A stretch of DNA of 64,000 nt from Treponema pedis (GTDB taxonomy: Bacteria > Spirochaetota > Spirochaetia > Treponematales > Treponemataceae), in assembly GCF_017161325.1 (NCBI RefSeq), contig NZ_CP045670.1, positions 372,001 through 436,000 of the forward strand, given 5' to 3'. A model generated the notes under the pieces. The model was not told the origin of the DNA. It searched no databases and saw nothing but the letters and a program-made list of their open reading frames with translations. Numbering within the stretch: the first letter of the stretch is position 1; each line of letters starts with the position of its first letter. The position numbers were made by a program, and so were the translations under genes. Shown here one piece after another: positions 19,138-26,728 of the stretch.

Positions 19138-19365
19138 TTGATTCCTTTGATTATTTTAAAAGCAGGTGAAAAGGCTTCGGTTTTGCGTTTTGACGGCACG
19201 GGAGCGGAGTTCAGCAGATTACGCAGTTTTGGAATTGATGTAAATACCGAACTTACCGTTGTAACATCGCAAGCCGATAAACAGGGGCCTATGCTCCTTT
19301 TGGTAAACGGTGCTAAATATGCGGTAGATTACGATTTGGCTTCAAAAATTTTAGTTTGTCCGTAA
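19138..19365 (+). CDS. feoA: FeoA domain protein (first copy)
   Basis: A 75-residue SH3-like FeoA protein that starts with TTG, set by GAGGAGG six bases upstream. The core has the FeoA pattern of a conserved LRSFGI turn followed by strands that end in YAVDYDLASKILV. FeoA binds the cytoplasmic side of FeoB and supports ferrous iron uptake. It is followed by a second FeoA and FeoB in one operon. Confidence 0.8.
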   Translation: MIPLIILKAGEKASVLRFDGTGAEFSRLRSFGIDVNTELTVVTSQADKQGPMLLLVNGAKYAVDYDLASKILVCP

Positions 19366-19392
19366 ACTTGCGGCAGCCGGCTGGGAGGTTTT

Positions 19393-19620
19393 ATGACTCT
19401 TGATGAGTTGGAACAGGGAAAAAGTGCGGTAATCGAATCTATCGAAGTTACCGGAATGACATTGCAGCGTCTTATAAGCTTGGGCTTTACGCCGGGCGCC
19501 GAATTATCCGTTGTACGGAAAGCGCCGCTTTTGGACCCTTTTGACATTTCTATTTGCGGTTCTCTTGTTGCGGTACGCAAAGAAGAAGCGAAAAAAATTA
19601 TAGTTAATTCGGGAACATAA
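19393..19620 (+). CDS. feoA: FeoA domain protein (second copy)
   Basis: A 75-residue FeoA with the typical motif RLISLGFTPGAEL and a closing LVAVRKEEAKKI. The ribosome binding site is GGGAGG. It ends two bases before feoB, so the genes are cotranslated. It is closer to the FeoA consensus than the first copy. Tandem FeoA genes are common in anaerobes. Confidence 0.9.
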   Translation: MTLDELEQGKSAVIESIEVTGMTLQRLISLGFTPGAELSVVRKAPLLDPFDISICGSLVAVRKEEAKKIIVNSGT

Positions 19621-19622
19621 TT

Positions 19623-22466
19623 ATGAAAAAAAGAATAAGTATTGCTTTTGCAGGTCAGCCTAACTCCGGTAAGTCAACACTGTTTAACATGATGACCGGA
19701 GCTCATCAGCATGTTGCAAACTACCCCGGTATTACCGTCGAAAAAAAGACGGGAGAGTACGGAAGCTTCGGGCAGGAGGTCTTTATAACGGACTTACCCG
19801 GCACTTACAGCCTGACTTCATATTCTCCCGAAGAGAGGGTAAGCCGTAATTTTATATTAAACGATAAGCCTGAGCTTATCGTAAACATCACGGACGGTTC
19901 CAATTTGGAGCGTCACCTTTATTTAACCTTTCAGATTTTGGAAATGCGTCGTCCCGTAGTAATGTATATGAATAAAATGGACGCTGCAAGTTATTCGGGT
20001 TTAAAAATAAATGTGCAAAAATTTTCCGAAAAATTGGGGATTCCTATAGTTGCGGGTTCGGCAAAGAAAAAAGAAAACGTAACCGAATTGAAAAAAACGA
20101 TTTTCGATATGTCGGAAAATGAAAGCGGGCAAAACTCTTTTCAATTGGTATACGGTGAAGATATGGAGCGAAGCCTCGTACAAATTACCGAAGCTCTCCG
20201 CTCTTCTTTAAAAACACCCGATTTCGACATACCCTTACGCTGGCTTGCGGTAAAACTTTGTGAAAAAGATTCCGCCGCTTCCGAAGAGTATTCCGAACAT
20301 TTTGAAAACTTCGATTCCGTTCTTAATCTTATTCAAAGTTTGGAAAAAGAACATAAAGAAAAACACAAACACAGCTTTGAAATAGAAATAGCCCTTGCCC
20401 GTTCCGCGGCGGCGAAAAAACTGACGGCGGAATGTATAGAGCGTGTTGTACCTGAGCAAAAAGATGTGGAAGCTTTAAATACTAAAAAAAGAATTGCAGG
20501 TATCGTAAGCGCCGCCGTTTTGCTTTTTATAACGTACAGTGTGCTTGATTCTCTTTTCTTAATGATTGCCGAATCCTTTTCCGCAGGAATTTTCGCCAAC
20601 GATTATATAAGGATTTCTCTGTCGGCTGTTTTAGGTGCCGCCTTTGTGGCGGGAGCGGTTTTCGTTTATTTACGCGGAAGCGCGGATTCTATAAATTCCA
20701 CCGACAGGGTAGACCGTGTTTTATGCCATCGCTTTTTCGGTATAGTAATTTTAGTTGAACTTGTTTTAGTGTTTTACTGGATAACGGTTATTTTAGGCTA
20801 TAAAATGACCGATAAGGTTTTTCCCATTTTTAAATTTGTAAGAGCCGTAGTTTCTCAGTTAATTCCGTCTTCCGGAGTAATTCAGTCCGGCTTATTGCGG
20901 GGCTTATTCTTAAACGGAATTATAGACGGCGCGATAATGATTTTAAACTATATACCCATATTCTTTTGTCTGTTCGCTCTTGTAGCCTTTTTGGAAGATG
21001 TGGGATATATGGCCCGTCTTGCTTTTATTATGGACAGGATTTTACGTAAATTCGGACTTCACGGACAATCGACCTTGCCTATGATTCTTTCAGGCGTTAT
21101 TATGGGCGGCTGTGTAGTTCCGGGCGTAATGTCTACAAGAACAATCCGCGACGATAAATCGCGCCTTGTTACGCTTTTGGTATTACCTCTTTTAAATTGT
21201 ATGGCAAAAATTCCTTTTTACGCTTTAATAACCGGAATCTTTTTTGCCAGAAATCAATGGCTGGTATTGGGCGGTATTTCATTTTTTACTTTAATTGTAG
21301 CCTTAATCGTAGCGCGTTATTTCAGTTTATATGTGGTACCTGGAACGCCCGAACCCTTTGTTTTGGAGCTTCCTTCATATAACTTGCCCACACTGCGGGG
21401 AATAATTATAAGAACCTTTGAGCGCTTGTGGAGTTTTATTAAAAAAGTGGCTACTACCGTAGTTGCGGTTTCCGTTGTTATTTGGGCGGGCGTAAGTTTT
21501 CCTTCTCTCGCTGCGGAAAGAACGGCGGAGTACGAAGCAAAAAAAGATGAAATGATTAAGCAGTTTGCCGAAGACTTGGATAATTCCTATTCGCAATATT
21601 TTGCTTCCGAAAAAGGTTTTTTGGAGCACGATAAAATTGCGGAGCGCATTTATTTAATGAAAAGTTTAAATTTTTTCGGAAGTGAAAAAATAAATGTTAA
21701 GTCCGTAAACAGAATATTTTTACAAAATCCCGAAATAGCAAAGGTCGTTTTACGCGGAAAAATCGAATTGGGAGAAAATGCTCCCGCCTTTAAAGAATAC
21801 TTATTGCAGTATACCGCAGCTTACGGCGATTTCGAGCGGGTTTATTCAGAAACCGAAGAATTTAAAAAACCTATTTTAAAATCGGAATTCTATTCCCATT
21901 GGGAAAAAGTTAATCCTTTCTTTTTTGCGATTGTACGTACCGGAAAAATTACGCTTACGGGGACTGTTGCCGTAGACAGCGAAGCTGCCGCCGTTTCCAG
22001 AGGCTTGCGTTCTACGATTTCCGATTTAAAACTTATGTCGGGCGATTTAAAACGCGAAACTTTAGAAAATTCTATTTTGGGTTATATCGGAAAATTTATG
22101 GAGCCGGTAACTCAATATGCGGGGTTTGACTGGAAGATTAACATAGCGATTTTAGGTTCTTTTGCGGCAAAAGAAGCCTTGGTTTCCACACTCGGAACGA
22201 TTTACAGTGTTGAATCGGGCGATGATAACAGCGGAGAGGTTTTGGAAGAGCGCATTCAAAATCAGGATACGGGAATGACGCCTCTTGACGGCTTGGCGAT
22301 TATGATTTTAATTTCGCTGTTCCCGCCCTGTATTGCCACTATTATGGCAACGCATACGGAAACGCAAAGTATTGGCTGGACATTGTTCAGTATGTTATAT
22401 CCGATTGTATTAAGTTCGCTTGTAGCGGTATTGGTATTTCAGCTGGGCTGTTTGTTCGGATTTTAG
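19623..22466 (+). CDS. feoB: ferrous iron transporter FeoB with an extended inter-membrane insertion
   Basis: A 947-residue inner-membrane Fe(II) transporter. The N-terminal G domain shows G1 GQPNSGKST (residues 9-17), G3 DLPGTYSLT and G4 MNKMD. A GDI-like helical region precedes the membrane core from about residue 288. The core includes LEDVGYMAR and GGCVVPGVMSTRTI, the conserved Cys-containing gate. FeoB is usually about 700-800 residues; the extra length is mainly a charged segment at about residues 632-825, before the last helices (FDWKINIAILGSFAAKE). It lies directly behind two feoA genes and ahead of several envelope-protein genes. Confidence 0.95.
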   Translation: MKKRISIAFAGQPNSGKSTLFNMMTGAHQHVANYPGITVEKKTGEYGSFGQEVFITDLPGTYSLTSYSPEERVSRNFILNDKPELIVNITDGSNLERHLYLTFQILEMRRPVVMYMNKMDAASYSGLKINVQKFSEKLGIPIVAGSAKKKENVTELKKTIFDMSENESGQNSFQLVYGEDMERSLVQITEALRSSLKTPDFDIPLRWLAVKLCEKDSAASEEYSEHFENFDSVLNLIQSLEKEHKEKHKHSFEIEIALARSAAAKKLTAECIERVVPEQKDVEALNTKKRIAGIVSAAVLLFITYSVLDSLFLMIAESFSAGIFANDYIRISLSAVLGAAFVAGAVFVYLRGSADSINSTDRVDRVLCHRFFGIVILVELVLVFYWITVILGYKMTDKVFPIFKFVRAVVSQLIPSSGVIQSGLLRGLFLNGIIDGAIMILNYIPIFFCLFALVAFLEDVGYMARLAFIMDRILRKFGLHGQSTLPMILSGVIMGGCVVPGVMSTRTIRDDKSRLVTLLVLPLLNCMAKIPFYALITGIFFARNQWLVLGGISFFTLIVALIVARYFSLYVVPGTPEPFVLELPSYNLPTLRGIIIRTFERLWSFIKKVATTVVAVSVVIWAGVSFPSLAAERTAEYEAKKDEMIKQFAEDLDNSYSQYFASEKGFLEHDKIAERIYLMKSLNFFGSEKINVKSVNRIFLQNPEIAKVVLRGKIELGENAPAFKEYLLQYTAAYGDFERVYSETEEFKKPILKSEFYSHWEKVNPFFFAIVRTGKITLTGTVAVDSEAAAVSRGLRSTISDLKLMSGDLKRETLENSILGYIGKFMEPVTQYAGFDWKINIAILGSFAAKEALVSTLGTIYSVESGDDNSGEVLEERIQNQDTGMTPLDGLAIMILISLFPPCIATIMATHTETQSIGWTLFSMLYPIVLSSLVAVLVFQLGCLFGF

Positions 22467-22488
22467 GCGGATTCGGGGGTTAATAGAG

Positions 22489-23028
22489 ATGAAAAAGATT
22501 TTAGCGATAATTATTTTGGTGTCAGGCTGCTCTTTATTGTTTGCGGAAACTGAATTGAGTTTAGATGTAACGGGCAACGAAGACGGAACTGTAAGTATAA
22601 GTGTTAAAGGCGGGGAAAACGCTGCAAAAGTTAAGGTTTATTTAATTGAGAATACTTCGGGCGAAAGAATTTCGGAAGCGGAGTTTGACGATACGGGAAC
22701 GGTAAATTTGGAAATACCTTCCGTCCCTTATACCGTCGTATTGGAAGATGCTGAAGGAAACAGGCTTGAAAAGGACGGCCCCGAGCCTCCGGGCGGTTTT
22801 CCCGAAGGGGAAGGGGACGGTACGGGCGGAGATGAAATTCAGGAAGAAGAGCCCGAAGAAGAAACTACGGAAGGGCCCGATGTAAATCCCGCTCTTGCAT
22901 GGACTAAGGCCGATACTTCCGCTATGCCCAATGTAGGGCCGTCTTTTACGGCAATACTTGCCTTAGCGCTTTCGATTATAAACTTATGTTTAATAATCTT
23001 TTTATTGATTAAAAAATATAAAAGATAG
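22489..23028 (+). CDS. exported, C-terminally anchored beta-domain protein of the feo locus
   Basis: A 179-residue protein with a signal peptide (about 1-19), a small beta domain (residues 20-90, opening with VTGNEDGTVSI), an acidic Gly/Glu/Pro linker (about 92-135) and a C-terminal membrane helix (about 150-172) with a KKYKR stop-transfer tail. The beta domain resembles the small exported protein at 26239. The topology places the domain and acidic linker in the periplasm. It follows feoB by 22 bases. A metal-binding or FeoB-accessory role is inferred from context only. Confidence 0.65.
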   Translation: MKKILAIIILVSGCSLLFAETELSLDVTGNEDGTVSISVKGGENAAKVKVYLIENTSGERISEAEFDDTGTVNLEIPSVPYTVVLEDAEGNRLEKDGPEPPGGFPEGEGDGTGGDEIQEEEPEEETTEGPDVNPALAWTKADTSAMPNVGPSFTAILALALSIINLCLIIFLLIKKYKR

Positions 23029-23058
23029 GGTTAAAAAAGAGGGATTCAGGTTAAAAAT

Positions 23059-23439
23059 ATGAAAAAAATATTATTGACGGTATTGTTTTTAAGCATAGGC
23101 GGCGCATTTTTATTTGCCGGTATTGAAGGACTTAGGGCGTTAAAAGAGTTTGAAGAAAAAACTTTTACAGGAAAAAGCGGTTTTCAAAATACTCAAGTTG
23201 TTTTGGAAGCTGCCGGAGAAGGCGGAGAAAAAACCGATATGGAAAACCCTGAGGGTGACACCGAGGGTGAAGCAACGGAAGAAGAAACTATGACCGAAGA
23301 AGAAAAGCCCGCAGAGAAAAAAAATGAAAGAAGGAAAGAGTTTTCTCCGGCCGCGCTGATAATAGTTATATTGCTTTTTATAGTTATGTTTGCATGGCCG
23401 CCGGTTTTTAAAAAGATGACGGAAAAAAAGAAAGAATAA
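23059..23439 (+). CDS. small exported acidic protein with C-terminal membrane anchor
   Basis: A 126-residue protein with a signal peptide (about 1-20), a short helical region, a very acidic Glu/Thr-rich stretch (about residues 55-90), a KKNERRKE patch and a C-terminal membrane helix (about 96-114). It has the same layout as the preceding protein, but a different periplasmic part. The pair may act together beside FeoB. No family recognised. Confidence 0.6.
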   Translation: MKKILLTVLFLSIGGAFLFAGIEGLRALKEFEEKTFTGKSGFQNTQVVLEAAGEGGEKTDMENPEGDTEGEATEEETMTEEEKPAEKKNERRKEFSPAALIIVILLFIVMFAWPPVFKKMTEKKKE

Positions 23440-23590
23440 AAAAGAATAAACGGATAAAATACCGGAAGCTTTGGAGCTGTTCCTTATAACATCCGTGTGC
23501 CGTCCTTGTAGATGCGTTTTGAAGAGTGCCCTTACGGAAGGCGAATAAGGAAGTAAAAAAGCTGAAAGTTTTTATATATAGGAGTTTTAT

Positions 23591-24412
23591 ATGAAGAAAT
23601 TTACAGGAATTATTTTGTTTTTCTGTTTGGTTACCTTGGGTTCATTTGCACATTTTCAAATGATTTATACCCCTTCTTCAATGCTTGAAGAAGGTACTTC
23701 GGTTGATTTTAGAATTGTATTTACACACCCTGCCGAAGCCGGACACACAATGGATATCGGAAAGAACGAAGCCGGAGAAATGAAAGGCGTTAAAGAATTC
23801 TTTTCCATTCATAAAGGTGAAAAAACCGATTTATTAAAGGACTTAAAAAAGACCGAATTTATGAGTCTTGAAAATAAGGCATCGGCTTATAACTTTACCT
23901 TAAATAAAGACAACGGTTTTAAAGGTCCCGGCGACTGGGTTTTAGTTCTTGTTCCGCATCCCTACTATGAAGGTGCCGAAGAAACATATATCCAGCAGAT
24001 TACCAAGGTTATGATTAACAAGGGCGAAATGGCAACCGATTGGTCTGAAAGATGTGCCGATAAATACCCCGAAATTTTACCCCTTGTTAAACCTTACGAT
24101 GTTTGGGTAGGAGGAGTGTTTCGCGGTGTTGTAGTAGATTCAAAAGGAAAGCCCGTTGCCAATGCGGAAATTGAAGTGGAGTATCTTAACTATGATATCG
24201 ATATGAATGCAAATAAATTTACGGGTTCCGCCAAAACTTCACAAAGTGCAACGGTTATACTTACCGATAAAAACGGCTGTTTTTCTTTTGTTCCCACAAA
24301 AGAAGGTTACTGGGGCTTTGCCGCCTTGGGTGTAGGACGAGATAAAAAATTTGCGGGAAAAGAATTATCGCAAGATGCCGTTCTTTGGATTGAGGCGACT
24401 AAGGCTAAATAA
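23591..24412 (+). CDS. exported DUF4198-like protein
   Basis: A 273-residue protein with a signal peptide (about 1-20). The mature start is HFQMIYTPS, an N-terminal His that in related metal proteins can ligate metal. Residues 20-165 follow the DUF4198 plan (VDFRIVFTHPAEAGHTMD). The C-terminal part has a carboxypeptidase-regulatory-like beta domain (VFRGVVVDSKGKPVANAEIE near residue 180). DUF4198 proteins are often encoded with nickel, cobalt or iron transporters. The ribosome binding site is GGAG. Its periplasmic location beside feoB suggests metal delivery; the metal cannot be told from sequence. Confidence 0.65.
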   Translation: MKKFTGIILFFCLVTLGSFAHFQMIYTPSSMLEEGTSVDFRIVFTHPAEAGHTMDIGKNEAGEMKGVKEFFSIHKGEKTDLLKDLKKTEFMSLENKASAYNFTLNKDNGFKGPGDWVLVLVPHPYYEGAEETYIQQITKVMINKGEMATDWSERCADKYPEILPLVKPYDVWVGGVFRGVVVDSKGKPVANAEIEVEYLNYDIDMNANKFTGSAKTSQSATVILTDKNGCFSFVPTKEGYWGFAALGVGRDKKFAGKELSQDAVLWIEATKAK

Positions 24413-24437
24413 GTAATTTTTTCAAAAAGGCAAAATT

Positions 24438-24626
24438 ATGGCTGAAAAAATTATAATTGCCGTAATTGTGGCTGCAATAGCCGTCCTGGCAATACGGAAA
24501 TACTATAAAATATTTACCGGAAAAAGGTCGGCTTGCAGCTGCGGGCAAAAAAACATAAATCCTAAAAGCGGCTGCGGTTGCGGATGCTGCGGCGGCAAAA
24601 AGGAAGAAGAAAAGATAACGAATTGA
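24438..24626 (+). CDS. FeoB-associated Cys-rich membrane protein
   Basis: A 62-residue protein with one N-terminal membrane helix (about residues 4-20) and a cytoplasmic tail rich in Cys (CSCGQ, then GCGCGCCGGKK). This matches the small FeoB-associated Cys-rich family found after feoB. The cysteines could bind iron or an iron-sulfur cluster. It is followed by a strong hairpin. Confidence 0.85.
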   Translation: MAEKIIIAVIVAAIAVLAIRKYYKIFTGKRSACSCGQKNINPKSGCGCGCCGGKKEEEKITN

Positions 24627-24630
24627 TTGG

Positions 24631-24667
24631 TTCGGGTAAGGTTAGGCGAATTTAAGCCTTACCCGAA
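24631..24667 (+). terminator. hairpin terminator of the feo operon
   Basis: An 11-bp stem TTCGGGTAAGG with CCTTACCCGAA, five bases after the stop of the Cys-rich gene. The following T-tract is weak, so termination may be partial. Confidence 0.6.
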
Positions 24668-24910
24668 TATAAAAATTAGCCTAAGATAACTTTTATATTT
24701 AAGTGAATGTATATCGGTGAATAACCTTTTAACAGTTTTGTATCTGCCGGCCGACCTCTTGAAAACCCTTAATGCTATGCTGAAACTATAAAAAGTTTTG
24801 CCGCAGATATTTTGATTAGTTTATAAAAGGCATATTAGCTTACAAAAAACAAAAGGATTTTGTAGGTTTTAAAATATGTGATAAGGACTTCGGTTTTCAA
24901 AGTCTTGTAC

Positions 24911-24962
24911 GGTAATTTCAAAATCGGCAACCTTTTGAAATTACCTTGAATTACAGGTTGCC
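24911..24962 (+). promoter_or_regulatory. hairpin with possible pseudoknot in the leader of the ZinT-like gene
   Basis: Perfect 13-bp arms (GGTAATTTCAAAA 24911-24923, TTTTGAAATTACC 24933-24945) enclose a 9-base loop. Loop bases GGCAACC (24926-24932) are complementary to GGTTGCC (24956-24962), which directly precedes the AAGGAG ribosome binding site (24964-24969). This could fold as an H-type pseudoknot controlling translation. The palindrome could instead be a repressor operator. Seen in sequence; the function is inferred. Confidence 0.5.
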
Positions 24963-24976
24963 TAAGGAGAATAAAA

Positions 24977-26164
24977 ATGATAATTAAAAAATTAAGTGCA
25001 AAGTTTGTGCTTGTTTTGGTTGCGGCGGTAATGTCGGTTACCGCATGCAAGTCTATGCCCGAAAAAATGATGGGCGGCGGAGAGCTCGCTCCCTGGAAGG
25101 GTGAATGGGTTACTGCGGACGCTTACAATCATGACCCGTCTATGGAGCCGGTTTATACTGAAACTGCCGCTATGATGCCCAATTACACTACAGAGGGTTT
25201 AAAGGCCGCTATAGATGAAATGTATTACACTCCGATTGTAAAGGCAAAATTCGACGGAAGCAATACCGTGATGTTTACGATTGTTGACGGCAAAGGAAAA
25301 GAAGTCGAGCTTAAGTGTACATATATGTATAAGGGCAGGGTGGAAGATAAGCAATATGCCGGAGCCATGTGGGATACTTTTGAAGCCGTAAAAGAAGTAC
25401 GCGGTTTGGAAAGTGCAAAATATATGATTTTAATGCCCCCTCACGGACACGGCGACGGACCTATGCATTGGCATGGACGTTTCGGACGCCGCAGTATCGA
25501 ATCCTTACTTGACGGAACAAATTGGCCTACTTATTATAGCGCCTCTATGCCCAAAGCCGCATTTTTGGAAAACACAATGGGTTCTATAAAGATGATGCCT
25601 AAATTTATTCAGGCTTCTCCTTTTGCCGATTTTTCAAAACACGGTAAATGGATGAACAGTGCCGCAATTTATGATAATATGAGCATGGAAGTTCAAGCCG
25701 TATATAAAAAACTTATCGAAGAATTCAAAGGTAAAAATCCGAAAGGCGGAGACTTCACAAAAGAAGATATTATTGCCGAAATGAAAAAATCATACGGTTC
25801 GGGAGAAGATTTTTCCGAACTTGAGTTTATTACTTCCAAAGACAAGAATGAAATGGTAGTATATAAGAACGGAAAAGAAATCTTCCGCTCATCTTATAAA
25901 AGGGTAGGAGCTTCGGATTCCAAGCCTTCCCTTATGGCTGTTGCCGCCGATAAGCCCAATGCGGGAAAATTTTCACTGATTTCTTTTACCGGTGCACACG
26001 GTAACCCTCTCCATATCCATTTGTGGTATGGTGCGGATAATGCCGAAATGGCCGCATTAAAAATTGTTCCTACGGTAATACCTTCCGATACGAGCAATGA
26101 TAAAATTGCTCTTCGTGTAGAAGCTTCTTGCAGAAGAATGCTTACAAACCTTATCGGTAAATAA
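24977..26164 (+). CDS. ZinT-like metal-binding lipoprotein with two repeats
   Basis: A 395-residue lipoprotein (lipobox VTAC, Cys24). Two ZinT-like calycin halves can be traced. The first opens with APWKGEWVTADAY (near residue 38) and ends in the His cluster HGHGDGPMHWHGRFG (about 156-172). The second covers about 205-395 and ends in the parallel LHIHLWYG (about 345-352). ZinT proteins bind zinc or cadmium in the periplasm and are normally a single domain. Its leader carries the hairpin described separately. The position behind feoAB suggests a metal-acquisition lipoprotein. Confidence 0.7.
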   Translation: MIIKKLSAKFVLVLVAAVMSVTACKSMPEKMMGGGELAPWKGEWVTADAYNHDPSMEPVYTETAAMMPNYTTEGLKAAIDEMYYTPIVKAKFDGSNTVMFTIVDGKGKEVELKCTYMYKGRVEDKQYAGAMWDTFEAVKEVRGLESAKYMILMPPHGHGDGPMHWHGRFGRRSIESLLDGTNWPTYYSASMPKAAFLENTMGSIKMMPKFIQASPFADFSKHGKWMNSAAIYDNMSMEVQAVYKKLIEEFKGKNPKGGDFTKEDIIAEMKKSYGSGEDFSELEFITSKDKNEMVVYKNGKEIFRSSYKRVGASDSKPSLMAVAADKPNAGKFSLISFTGAHGNPLHIHLWYGADNAEMAALKIVPTVIPSDTSNDKIALRVEASCRRMLTNLIGK

Positions 26165-26238
26165 GGTATACAAGGTTTTTCAAGGCTCGAAAGAGCCTTG
26201 AATATAGCATAAAAATCATTTTTGATAAGGAGTTGAAA

Positions 26239-26574
26239 ATGAAAAAAAGAACGGCGATTTTAGTTTGTTTTTTAGTGTTGGGAGCGGCTTTATTGTTTGC
26301 TCATACCCCTCTTTTGGACGTATATGATAACGGCGACGGAACCTTTACTTGCGTAGGAGGTTTTTCTAACGGGGCGAGCGCTGCAGGTGTTGAAATCCGA
26401 CTCGAAAATCCGAATGAAAAAGACCCTGAAAAAAAAGTTGTATTTAAAGGAAAACTCGATAAAAAAGGCGAGCTTGTAGTAAAATACCCAAAAAATTTAA
26501 AGAAATTTCTTGTAGTGTTTGATGCAGGTCCTGGACATGTAATCAAAAAGAGTTCGGATAAGATTGAAAAATAA
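26239..26574 (+). CDS. small exported beta-domain protein
   Basis: I chose ATG 26239 because AAGGAG at 26227-26232 sits six bases before it; a TTG at 26233 is too close. The 111-residue protein has a signal peptide ending near LLFA and mature HTPLLDVYDNGDGTFTC. The beta domain resembles that of the 22489 protein (both have a DNGDGTF- or NEDGTV-type turn and then a strand on amino-acid modification of a ligand loop). It lacks the membrane anchor. It is probably a soluble periplasmic component of the metal locus. Confidence 0.6.
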   Translation: MKKRTAILVCFLVLGAALLFAHTPLLDVYDNGDGTFTCVGGFSNGASAAGVEIRLENPNEKDPEKKVVFKGKLDKKGELVVKYPKNLKKFLVVFDAGPGHVIKKSSDKIEK

Positions 26575-26626
26575 ACCGGAGCGGAGTTATTTACCAGAAT
26601 CGGTTTTTGTGATTTTAACTTATTTT

Positions 26627-26668
26627 AAACAGGTTTTAAAACGGTTTTGTTTTAAAACCTGTTTTTTT
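26627..26668. terminator. bidirectional terminator between the metal locus and recQ
   Basis: A 16-bp stem (AAACAGGTTTTAAAAC with GTTTTAAAACCTGTTT) and T-runs on both strands, between two convergent genes. Confidence 0.9.
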
Positions 26669-26728
26669 ATTATATCGGAAAAATATTTTACCTGCATGTA
26701 AGTTTTAAAAAGCCGCGTGATTGAAGGC

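Larger units (their letters stand above)
24627..24976. other. 350-bp non-coding region before the ZinT-like gene
   Basis: It contains the feo terminator hairpin (24631-24667) and, next to the next gene, a 13-bp perfect hairpin with a possible pseudoknot partner at the ribosome binding site. No gene was seen between them. Confidence 0.6.
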
